Source: Carboxylicivirga caseinilyticus
GTDB lineage: Bacteria; Bacteroidota; Bacteroidia; Bacteroidales; Marinilabiliaceae
NCBI GenBank assembly: GCA_025499705.1
Contig: JAFMVE010000011.1
Span: forward strand, 60,759 to 124,758
Reading direction: 5' to 3'
Length of the DNA stretch: 64,000 nucleotides
Every line of letters starts with the position of its first letter. Positions within the stretch are counted from its first letter, which is position 1. Below the pieces are notes generated by a model. That model was not told the DNA's origin, ran no database searches, and saw nothing but the letters and a program-made list of their open reading frames with translations. Both the position numbers and the translations under genes were made by a program. Below, one piece after another: positions 17,899 to 26,200 of this stretch.

Positions 17899-18792
17899 TT
17901 AATTGGCATTAAAACCTTCGTCCTCACACATTTTTATAAAGTCTTTTTCTGTCAATATTTTTATTTGATTTCCTTTTTCAATTAAAGCTTCAACTTTTCT
18001 TTGTTTAGAGCTTTTAGTATATCCGGCAAGTTTAAATGAGTCTTGTATTCCTACAACCAGCATTGAAGTTTTTGATGTTACATTATTCGAAACATTACAT
18101 CCAATACCTGCTGCAAGATTAGAAGCTTCTTTTCTAGGTAAGGATAAAGTGCCTGTAAAAACTAAATTTTCGCCATATAAAGCTCCCTCGGGATTACCTT
18201 CTTGTTTTATAGAGGAAGAATATGAAATACTTTGTGATGATATTGGTTTTTGGGTTTGTATAATCCAATCTTCTGGCGTCATATTTTTTTTAGAACATGC
18301 ATGCGCTACAATACTACCGGCAGCAATTGCATCTTGAAGTGCATCATGATGTTTAAAATCGATTTCTAAAAAGTTAGCAACGTTTTTTAAACCAAATCCT
18401 TTGTATGCAAATTGTTCCCAAGTTCTTCTGACTATTTTTGCAGAATCGAGCCATTTAATGTTAATTAAAGGCAATTGATATTCTTCACAGGCTTGATTAA
18501 TTGCAATTTTATCAAATGGCATATGGTGTATTATAATATGATTATTTAATCTTTCAGAGAGATAATTGTAGATTTTAGTGAATGTTGGGGCATCTTTTAC
18601 ATCTTCTTCTGTTATATTATGGATTGAAACATTTATTGGATCAAAATAACACTCAGGATTAATTAAGGTACTCCATCTATTTATAATTTCTCCGTCTTCA
18701 AATTCTGCAATTCCAATTTGGCATATACTTGAATAATATGTGTTAGCAGTTTCTACATCTAATGCGAAGTATTTCATAGTCTTAATTTTCAT
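17899..18792 (-). CDS. DEDDh 3'-5' exonuclease with C-terminal BRCT domain
   Basis: This protein of about 297 residues has a DnaQ-like exonuclease domain (about 5-165) with the acidic motif FALDVETAN, HHMPFDKIAINQACE and the ExoIII motif HHDALQDA; this is the DEDDh set. A linker rich in Ser and Gln leads to a BRCT domain (about 205-290) with LVFTGTL, a Gly-Cys motif and LVVG, like the BRCT of DNA ligase. The combination suggests work on DNA ends in repair or defence (inference). ATG codons at 18792 and 18777 are both possible starts; the first codon of the longest frame is TTG and is not preferred. It is the first gene of the three-gene cassette. Confidence 0.88.
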   Translation of the reverse strand: MKIKTMKYFALDVETANTYYSSICQIGIAEFEDGEIINRWSTLINPECYFDPINVSIHNITEEDVKDAPTFTKIYNYLSERLNNHIIIHHMPFDKIAINQACEEYQLPLINIKWLDSAKIVRRTWEQFAYKGFGLKNVANFLEIDFKHHDALQDAIAAGSIVAHACSKKNMTPEDWIIQTQKPISSQSISYSSSIKQEGNPEGALYGENLVFTGTLSLPRKEASNLAAGIGCNVSNNVTSKTSMLVVGIQDSFKLAGYTKSSKQRKVEALIEKGNQIKILTEKDFIKMCEDEGFNAN

Positions 18793-18857
18793 CAATGATT
18801 ACAAATTTTAAAGCATCGCCATAAGCCACAACACTATCTCGTCGTTTATCGTCAGTA

Positions 18858-18876
18858 TTGCTTCAAAAGGAAGCAA
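18858..18876. repeat. Short hairpin TTGCTTC-N5-GAAGCAA
   Basis: A 7-bp perfect inverted repeat lies upstream of the exonuclease gene and shares its TTGCTT/AAGCAA core with the larger repeat at 18976-19031. Confidence 0.55.
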
Positions 18877-18975
18877 CTATGCTTATTGTTAAAGTTGTAT
18901 TGCTACTTTATAAAGCACTTCTGTTTTAAGATAAAGAATGGTTGCTCACAACCAATGTATTAGTGTTTTCTAAGG

Positions 18976-19031
18976 AAGCAATGTTGCTTTTACCAGAAGA
19001 AGTTTTGGATAAGGCTGGAGCAACATTGCTT
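18976..19031. repeat. 13-bp inverted repeat pair (AAGCAATGTTGCT / AGCAACATTGCTT)
   Basis: The arms at 18976-18988 and 19019-19031 are perfect reverse complements separated by 30 bases. Each arm is itself nearly palindromic. They lie in the 290-bp gap between the exonuclease cassette and the 104-residue gene. Confidence 0.7.
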
Positions 19032-19083
19032 AAGTTTAAAGCCTAATGGTTTTTGATAGTTGATATTGAAAAAAGATTAAAAC

Positions 19084-19398
19084 TTACTTTCGGAACTTGC
19101 GCATCTTTTTAACAATCTCACTTTCTTTACCCAAAGCACCCGAAATCATGTCGGCTAGGTTGGAGGCTTCCTGGTAGGCATCCTTCAGTGTATCCTGAGC
19201 CAAGGCTGTTGCTTCTTTAGAGCGTGCAGCTGCTTCTTGTTGGGCTATTTCAGCTTTATCGCTGATGTTATTCTTTTCAATCAGAGCGTCAAGTTTACCA
19301 TCAGGTGTAAAGCCGGCAGCAATCAAGTTTTCTTTTTCATGAGTGGCTAACTCAATCATTTGTTTAATAAAATCACGTTTTGAAGATTCAGTAACCAT
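19084..19398 (-). CDS. Small helical hypothetical protein
   Basis: This 104-residue protein is predicted to be all helical, rich in Ala, Glu, Lys and Gln (KAEIAQQEAAARSKEATAL), with a basic C-terminus (KKMRKFRK). There is no signal peptide or transmembrane segment. Similar short helical proteins are common in Bacteroidota to my recollection, but I cannot name a family or function. It stands alone, downstream of a 500-bp low-coding stretch. Confidence 0.65.
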   Translation of the reverse strand: MVTESSKRDFIKQMIELATHEKENLIAAGFTPDGKLDALIEKNNISDKAEIAQQEAAARSKEATALAQDTLKDAYQEASNLADMISGALGKESEIVKKMRKFRK

Positions 19399-19899
19399 AA
19401 CTAAAGGGTTTTAAAAATTAAACAAGTTAACTTTCAGAAGATTGTTTACCACTTGAATGTTAATTGCATCATCGTCAAAACGTAACACGTTATGATGAGA
19501 AAAATAGATCAATGTTGATTAATAACTGTTTTACACTGATTAATATGAATATTTAGTTGATGAATATGTGTTAAATACGTGATTTGTCAAATGGCTGTAG
19601 TATGCGGGTAAAAATGATAAACTCAATTAAAATTGTCTCAATTATTCTATTAATCATATATGAATAACAATTTAATTGTTGTTTTCTAATAGGATTTGTA
19701 GATTCTTTATACCTATCTTTGTAATGCTTAAAACGCTTTATGATATTAATTAATAAGGATCTGGTAAAGTAAATAACCCTGGTTTCAGCCATGGTTATCC
19801 CTTCGCTAAACTCCGGCAATATCTGCCAGGAGGTATTTTTATATCCATACTTTATTAAACACATAGAATTTTCTATGTTATCATAAAAATGTAAATGTC
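19399..19899. other. Low-coding AT-rich region
   Basis: This region lies between the helical protein gene (minus) and the methyltransferase gene (plus). A 97-codon minus-strand frame (19571-19864) fills part of it but has no recognisable domain or ribosome-binding site. An 8-bp palindrome (ACATAGAA-TT-TTCTATGT, 19861-19878) sits 22 bases before the methyltransferase ATG and could be an operator. TATCTTTG at 19714-19721 matches a -7 box for rightward transcription. Confidence 0.45.
19571..19864 (-). CDS. Doubtful small ORF
   Basis: This 97-codon frame encodes a basic, Ile- and Tyr-rich sequence with no signal peptide and no recognised domain. The segment LPEFSEGITMAETRV is reminiscent of a short helical protein, but I cannot support a family. 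Its start codon lies within the palindrome 19861-19878. It may be non-coding. Confidence 0.25.
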   Translation of the reverse strand: MCLIKYGYKNTSWQILPEFSEGITMAETRVIYFTRSLLINIIKRFKHYKDRYKESTNPIRKQQLNCYSYMINRIIETILIEFIIFTRILQPFDKSRI

Positions 19900-20673
19900 A
19901 TGAGCGACAATATAAAATCCATTCGCGAATTAGATTTAGAAATTATAGTAGAATATTATTCTACAGTAAAGAGGCAGGGGCCTGGTAGCCCCGATATTAC
20001 CTTAAAGGCACTTAGCTTTATTGAAGGACTCACCGAGTCATCGCAAATAGTTGATTTAGGTTGTGGTTCCGGTGGACAAACTATGGTGCTGGCACAAGAT
20101 GCGCCCGGTCAGATTACCGGTATTGACCTGTTCCCTCAATTTGTTGATTTATTTAATGCTAATGCAAAAGCATTGAACCTTCAAAATAGAGTTAAAGGTG
20201 AACTGGGTTCGATGGACAATTTGCATTTTCAGGAAGAATCATTGGATCTGATCTGGTGTGAAGGTGCCATTTATAATATCGGCTTTGAAAAAGGCATGAA
20301 GTATTGGCACAGGTTTTTAAAGCCGGGAGGATACTTGGCTGTTTCTGAGGCAACATGGTTTACTGATAAAAGACCTGCTGAAATCCAGGATTTTTGGATG
20401 GATGCGTATCCGGGTATTGATACCATTTCTCATAAACTGGAACAAATGCAGAGTGCTGGTTATTTTCCAATAGCTGCCTTTATGCTTCCCGAAAAGTGTT
20501 GGATAAAGCATTTTTATGAGCCACAGATTAAGGCACATGAAGATTTTCTAAGGAAGAATGCAGGTAATAGGGCAGTCGAAGATTTTATTAAAAATCAACA
20601 GCACGAAATGGAGTTGTATTATAAGTACAAGCAATATTATGGTTATGCTTTTTTTATTGGAAAGAAGATGTAA
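19900..20673 (+). CDS. Class I SAM-dependent methyltransferase
   Basis: This 257-residue cytosolic protein has a Rossmann-type methyltransferase core: motif [12 protein letters not shown] (about 48-58), an acidic GIDLFPQF after strand 2, [15 protein letters not shown] for motif II, and [12 protein letters not shown] for motif III. The C-terminal third (about 165-257) is helical and aromatic-rich. The closest recognisable group is small-molecule methyltransferases of the UbiE/Methyltransf_11 type; the substrate is unknown. It is transcribed alone and is followed by a terminator shared with the convergent marC-type gene. Confidence 0.87.
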   Translation: MSDNIKSIRELDLEIIVEYYSTVKRQGPGSPDITLKALSFIEGLTESSQIVDLGCGSGGQTMVLAQDAPGQITGIDLFPQFVDLFNANAKALNLQNRVKGELGSMDNLHFQEESLDLIWCEGAIYNIGFEKGMKYWHRFLKPGGYLAVSEATWFTDKRPAEIQDFWMDAYPGIDTISHKLEQMQSAGYFPIAAFMLPEKCWIKHFYEPQIKAHEDFLRKNAGNRAVEDFIKNQQHEMELYYKYKQYYGYAFFIGKKM

Positions 20674-20701
20674 TCTTTCATAGAATGCAGTAATAAATCA
20701 A

Positions 20702-20734
20702 AAGAGCCGTTCCATATTGTTTGAAACGGCTCTT
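20702..20734. terminator. Bidirectional terminator between methyltransferase and MarC genes
   Basis: A 10-bp perfect stem (AAGAGCCGTT / AACGGCTCTT) lies between two convergent genes. A T-run follows on the minus strand, while the plus side has a weaker one. Confidence 0.8.
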
Positions 20735-20753
20735 CTGTATTTTAAGTTCGATA

Positions 20754-21353
20754 TTACATTTTGATTGTGCTTATATATTGCATCACTACGTTCCCAAAAT
20801 TGGTCAGGAATAGTTTTACTGCCATTGCCAATAAAATAATACCAAAAAATTTCTTCAGGATGTAAATACCACCTTCGCTGAATATTCTTTCAATCAGGTT
20901 AGTTGATTTTAGTACGATGTAAACTACAATGATATTAAGAAATAATGCGATGATGATATTGATGGTTTCAAATTCAGCTCGTAATGAAAGTAGTGTTGTA
21001 AATGATCCTGCACCGGCAATAAGTGGAAATGCAATAGGTACAATGGAGGCTCCTGAAGGTGAATCGTGTTTAAAGATCTCAACACCGAAGATCATTTCAA
21101 ATGCCATAATGAAAAGAACAATAGAACCGGCAATTGCAAACGAAGATATATCAACTCCAAATAAACCCAACAGGGCTTCACCAACAAATAAAAATGATAT
21201 TAATATTATAAAAGCCACAGATGTTGCCTGGAATGCTTTTACCGGACCACTTTTCTTTTGCAGATTAAGAATGATTGGAATCGATCCAAAAATATCAATT
21301 ACCGCAAAGAGTACTATAAAAGCTGATACAATTTCAACGAATTTAATTTCCAT
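20754..21353 (-). CDS. MarC family integral membrane protein
   Basis: This 199-residue protein has six transmembrane helices and the MarC features LFAVIDIFGSIPIIL near the N-terminus, GSIVLFIMAFEMIFG and PIAFPLIAGAGSFTTLL. The family sits in the inner membrane; its function is unresolved, and early links to multidrug resistance in E. coli were not upheld. A TAACTTTG -7 box (21378-21371, minus strand) lies 18 bases before the ATG. The gene appears to be transcribed alone. Confidence 0.92.
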   Translation of the reverse strand: MEIKFVEIVSAFIVLFAVIDIFGSIPIILNLQKKSGPVKAFQATSVAFIILISFLFVGEALLGLFGVDISSFAIAGSIVLFIMAFEMIFGVEIFKHDSPSGASIVPIAFPLIAGAGSFTTLLSLRAEFETINIIIALFLNIIVVYIVLKSTNLIERIFSEGGIYILKKFFGIILLAMAVKLFLTNFGNVVMQYISTIKM

Positions 21354-21370
21354 ATTAACAGTGTTTCCGG

Positions 21371-21378
21371 CAAAGTTA
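21371..21378 (-). promoter_or_regulatory. Possible marC-type gene promoter (-7 box)
   Basis: The minus strand reads TAACTTTG (TAnnTTTG) just upstream of the start codon. The -33 element is unclear. Confidence 0.4.
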
Positions 21379-21502
21379 ATTTAATAATTCAAATCAATTA
21401 CTGACTCAAATAGAACGAAAGAGCTATAAAGTAAATGCTACCATCTAAAACAATGTTCATTGTATTAAATGATAGCAAATTCTTGTAGTTTTTATGTCAA
21501 TA

Positions 21503-21823
21503 TTATGCAGCTGAATTAATGGAAGCCAAAACTTCAGGTGTTACGTTTTTACCTCCTGTAAAATTTGTTGCTAATGACCCTATTGTATGAATAGGTCCCC
21601 AGGGTATTCCCCACCAACCGAAAAGGAAAGTGAGAATTGAATATCCAAAAATGTATTTTGAGCTTGATTCTCCCGAGCGAATAAAATATATGTTACTTCC
21701 CCGTTTGAAGGTCATAACAATAATTGAAATACAATATTGATAAACAACAAACTTGGCTCCTTTGCTTAATTCTCGATTAATATCATTGATAGTCAATCCT
21801 TCAATATTTTTGATTTTTGCCAT
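21503..21823 (-). CDS. Small conserved membrane protein with WWGIPWGPI motif
   Basis: This 106-residue protein from the ATG at 21823 has one hydrophobic stretch in the middle (FVVYQYCISIIVMTF) and a second that contains FLFGWWGIPWGPIHTIGSL (about 73-91). The Trp-rich motif followed by a Gly-Gly-Lys-Asn turn looks conserved, and I recall similar small proteins in other bacteria, but no function is known to me. A longer frame from 21859 begins with a hydrophilic extension and is less likely. Its nearest neighbour is the LytTR regulator gene, 95 bases upstream on the same strand. Confidence 0.65.
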   Translation of the reverse strand: MAKIKNIEGLTINDINRELSKGAKFVVYQYCISIIVMTFKRGSNIYFIRSGESSSKYIFGYSILTFLFGWWGIPWGPIHTIGSLATNFTGGKNVTPEVLASINSAA

Positions 21824-21917
21824 AGAATAAAATTTAGTATTATGATTAGTCAATGGCAAATACGACTTGTATTATATTTTGTTACGTTAATTAAGATGAT
21901 AAGTATTTAAAGTGTTC

Positions 21918-22694
21918 CTAAAGAGGTGTTCGTCCTATCATTTCGTTACGTACTACTTTTTGATAGCTTCGTCCAATGTTTAAAGTAATATCGTCGATGG
22001 TTACCTCATTATATGCAACTGTTTTGATCCGTGTCTTATTTACAATAAAAGAGCGATGAATACGTAAGAATTGGTCGGGTAATCGTTCGGCCAGCTTACT
22101 GATTTTTTCTTTACTTATTACTTCATCTTTGGTTGTATGTACCTTAATGTAATCGGCCATGCTTTCGATATAAATGATATCATCATATGGAATTTTAACA
22201 GTCTTTCGGTTGGATGTTAACTCCAGTACGGATATTTTGTTTTTATTCTGTTCTGTTATTAGTTTATTGATCTGCTGGTCTCTTTCTTTAATCTGACGGG
22301 CCATAAGTAAAAAGGAGCCAAGAAACACTAATAAATACATAACAACAGCCAGTAAAAGTGTATCAAATGAGTTAGGAGCCAGGTTATGGAAATTAAAATT
22401 ACCCAGATAAATAAATGAAAACATAATTACGATGGATTCCAGGTAAAGAGATACAACGAACATGTAAAAGGTGTAGAGACCAAATTTTAGATATTTCTTT
22501 TTTAAGTAATATTTTGGAACCAGCACATAATTGAAAAAATAAGATGTACCCAATATGATTGGAAGCAACATGCAGACGAAAAATAGGGCTGCTGTATTAT
22601 TTCCCCATGAGCGTCCGAAAATGATTGTGAGAATAAATACGACGAATAACCAATACAGGATATGATAATATGGATTTGATGATTTTTTAAGCAT
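21918..22694 (-). CDS. Membrane-bound LytTR transcriptional regulator
   Basis: This 258-residue protein has four transmembrane helices (about 12-30, 37-58, 72-95, 112-132), a short coiled coil (about 135-155) and a C-terminal LytTR DNA-binding domain (about 162-255) with KIPYDDIIYIESMADYIKVHT and FLRIHRSFIVN. The membrane part resembles the sensor of LytS-type kinases of Bacteroidota, but the kinase is absent, so this is a one-component membrane regulator. The divergent ExbB-like gene, 148 bases away, is a candidate target (inference). Confidence 0.88.
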   Translation of the reverse strand: MLKKSSNPYYHILYWLFVVFILTIIFGRSWGNNTAALFFVCMLLPIILGTSYFFNYVLVPKYYLKKKYLKFGLYTFYMFVVSLYLESIVIMFSFIYLGNFNFHNLAPNSFDTLLLAVVMYLLVFLGSFLLMARQIKERDQQINKLITEQNKNKISVLELTSNRKTVKIPYDDIIYIESMADYIKVHTTKDEVISKEKISKLAERLPDQFLRIHRSFIVNKTRIKTVAYNEVTIDDITLNIGRSYQKVVRNEMIGRTPL

Positions 22695-22842
22695 AACTTC
22701 AGTAAAATTTGTTCTAATTTCGATAAAACTTCAGAGATTCCCAGCGTCTGTCGATAAACAGCAGCTTTAGAATCGGATTCAACCTTGGTTAATTTCTGCC
22801 TGTCCATTTTATTTGATGGTAGTATTAATCATTTAAAAATGA

Positions 22843-23217
22843 ATGAAGATGAAAGATTTGTTTTTTATGGGAGGTCCCCTTTTTATGAGTATCCTTACCC
22901 TGTTATTAATTGGGATGATCGCATGGTTTGTTTATCATTTTATCGTGGCAAATTTCAGTGAAAAAGAAAAAGTGCTGCGTTATATGAAATATGGAAGGTC
23001 AATTGGATTGTTTGCCTTGATCACCGGAATTCTGGGACAATTAATTGGCTTTTATGATGCTTTTTCTGCTATTGAAAAAATGGGAGAGGTATCACCGGCA
23101 ATGGTTTTTGGAGGAATAAAAGTATCGATGATTACTACTCTTTATGGTTTTGTAATTTATCTAATTTCTTTGCTGATCTGGTTCATATTCAGTGTTGTTG
23201 TTGAAAAGTTTAGATAG
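22843..23217 (+). CDS. Short MotA/TolQ/ExbB-like membrane protein
   Basis: This 124-residue protein has three transmembrane helices (about 12-35, 50-70 and 92-115). The second and third resemble the proton-channel helices of the MotA/TolQ/ExbB superfamily (SIGLFALITGILGQLIGFYDAF and MVFGGIKVSMITTLYGFVIYLI). Normal family members are about 200 or more residues and act with an ExbD/TolR partner; no such gene is present, so this is an orphan, shortened form. It is divergent from the LytTR regulator and followed by a terminator. An ATG six bases later is an alternative start. Confidence 0.78.
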   Translation: MKMKDLFFMGGPLFMSILTLLLIGMIAWFVYHFIVANFSEKEKVLRYMKYGRSIGLFALITGILGQLIGFYDAFSAIEKMGEVSPAMVFGGIKVSMITTLYGFVIYLISLLIWFIFSVVVEKFR

Positions 23218-23228
23218 TTGTAAGAAGA

Positions 23229-23260
23229 AAGGCTGTCGATTTTTGTTGACAGCCTTTTCT
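23229..23260. terminator. Bidirectional terminator between ExbB-like and HTCS genes
   Basis: A 9-bp perfect stem (AAGGCTGTC / GACAGCCTT) has T-rich tails on both strands, between two convergent genes. Confidence 0.88.
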
Positions 23261-23280
23261 TAATTAATTTCATGTATGAT

Positions 23281-26200
23281 TTATTCAGCATTCTTTAAAC
23301 TTCTTATGTAATCAGATGGACTGATGCCATATTCATCTTTAAAGCATTGTCTGAAATAACCTGTGCTATTTATTCCTATTCGATACATCACTTCTGAAAT
23401 TGTAAACTTACCGCTTAATAACAATTGTTCAGCTACCTTCATCCTGACTTTTCGGATATATTCATTGGCAGTAAGGTCTGTAAGTGCTTTAATCTTTCGG
23501 TATAAAGTTGAATGACTCATGTTCATGTGCTGAGCAATCTGAGAAATATTCATTTCCTCATCCTCAAGATTGTCTTCTATTATCTGGTTTAATTTTTCCA
23601 GAAACTCCTGATCCAGTTTATTGGTAGCTTCTTTAAAAAGTTGTTGTTTATCTTCAAACTTATTCGAATAAGAGTCTGACAGCTTTTTTCTGGTCTCAAA
23701 AATGTTTCTTAAACGACTTTTAAGCAAATTACTACTAAAAGGCTTGGTCAGATATGAATCTGCACCGGCATCGTATCCTTCACTTTTATCTTTTAACGTA
23801 TCCTTGGCAGTTAATAAAATTACCGGAATGTGGCTGGTTCGGATATCTGATTTCATCTTCTTGAGCATCTCAATTCCATCCATTACGGGCATCATGATAT
23901 CACTTATTATAATGTCAGGAACCTTCTCACAAGCCAGCTCATAACCAATCAGTCCATTATTTGCAGTAATAACATGATATGTTTCAGAAAGGCTATCATA
24001 GATGTATTCGGTAATTTCCTGGTTATCATCTACAACCAGAATCACATTTTTATCTCCCAATACCTCCTCATCCTCCAATTGTTCTTCATGAGTAGATATC
24101 AGCTTCACGCCCGGATAACTATTATTGGTTAAGAACCTGACAATAAAAGTGGTTCCTTTATCAAGCTCACTTGTAACTTTAATCTCAGCCTGATGAAGCT
24201 CAACTAAATTCTTTACAAGTGCCAGGCCAATCCCGGTGCCGCTAACAGCATGTTTGGTATCTTTGGCCTGATAATATCTCTCAAAAATATTGGAAAGGTT
24301 GGCTTCTGATATTCCGTAGCCGGTATCTGAAACTTCAAATTCGGTATACTCAATATCAAAATCGTTGTATCGCCGAACCTTTAGTTCAATTTTACCTTCT
24401 GTTGTGTATTTAAAGGCATTTGAAAGTAGATTATCTAAAACCATCCTAACCACTTCGGGATCATATAACATCTCGGTTTTTTCCTCAGGCAACTGTATGT
24501 CAAAATCTATTTTTTCGTTATGATTCAGTTCTTTGTATTTTAAACCTGTTTCGTATATAAAGCTTGCAAAGTCTCCTTTAACAACAGCCAGTTCCCGTTT
24601 TTTATTTTCTGTTCGTCTAAATTCAAGTACCTGGTTAATTAGCTGAAGTAATCTGTTGGCCACTCTATGCATTGAATTAATCTTTTTTGTAAGTGATTCA
24701 TTCAACGACTTATCAGCAACTAAATCTTCCAAAGGCCCCAATAATAAAGTCATTGGAGTACGCAGCTCATGGGCAATATTGGTAAAGAATCTTATCTTCT
24801 CTTCATTTAATTCATGTTCCTGATGACGAATGTTCTTTTCCAGAACCAAAGCATTCTCAACCTCAACTTTATTTTTATAAAACCTTAACACAAACCAAAT
24901 TCCCAGCACAAAAATCACCAAATACAATGTTTTTGCCTGCCAGGTTAACCAAATGGGAGGATCGATGGTTATTTTCATAGCACCGAACTCATCCGTCCAT
25001 TCTTTATTGTGTAAGCGTGCTTTTAGATTAAACTGATAATCTCCTGGTCGAAGGTTTCGGAATGTAACACGATTTTCGTTTTTTATAAGATACCAACTGT
25101 CATCCAAACCAACCATCTGAAACATAAAGTCAACCTTATCTGTTAACGAGAAATCTGCAACATTGAAGTTAATTCTGAAAGAATTTTCATTGTATTTTAA
25201 AGTCATTTCCTCACTAAACGGAACATCGGTAAATTCACTGAAATTTTCATTGGCTTTCGCTGGAGCTTCAAAGCTCATAACAAATGCTTTTGGGAGATTA
25301 TTTGTAAATACATCAATATTATCATTAAAGAAGGTCGCTCCATGTTGTGAACCAAAATAAATAGTACCGTCTTTTTTCTTTAGTATTGAACCATTGGTAA
25401 AATCACCCATTGATATACCATCACCTAAATTAAAGTTGATAACCTGCCCTGTTTTTAAGTTATAATGGCTAATTCCGTTTAAGGTACTAAACCACATTTC
25501 ACCTTCTGAATTACCCTCGACAATAGCTCTTATATCTGTTTCTGTCAATCCATCGTCTTTTCCTATACGTTTTGCAGTTTTTGTATCGTTAAAACAAAAT
25601 AAATCATTCTGACTACCAACCCATACGCGATTTTTCGAGTCTATATAAAGATGATTGATATTATAAAAATCATACTCTCGCCCATAGTTATATAGAAGTT
25701 GAAAATTTGGATCGAAAACACATAATCCCCCAATCGCTGTTCCTACCCAAATATTTCCATCTTTATCTTCAACAACAGAGCGAACTATATTATCACTAAT
25801 AGATGAATTCTGGACAGTGTATACAAAATACTCTTCACTAACAATGTTGTATTTTAATAATCCGCCATCAGTACTTATCCATAGGTTCTTTCTTGAATCT
25901 TCATAAAAATTATATATAGGAATATTGTTGATTTGACTAAAACATATTATCTGTTTATACTGATTATTATTTTTATTGTATTTATAGATTAATCCATTGG
26001 TTGTTCCAATCCATATATTTCCATCACTATCTTTAAAAACTGACTGTGCAGAAATATGTGAATTATTAAGTTCTGTAATTTCTTTTATTTTAGTTTTACC
26101 ATCGTATATACAAATACCACCATCACCATTTGCAATCCATGTATTACTATCATTATCTTCACAAACACCTAACACTAATTGATTATTTAAGCTATTATCA

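Noticed and set aside
20929..21384. 151-codon plus-strand frame
   Set aside because: It lies antisense to the MarC gene, which has firm family motifs.
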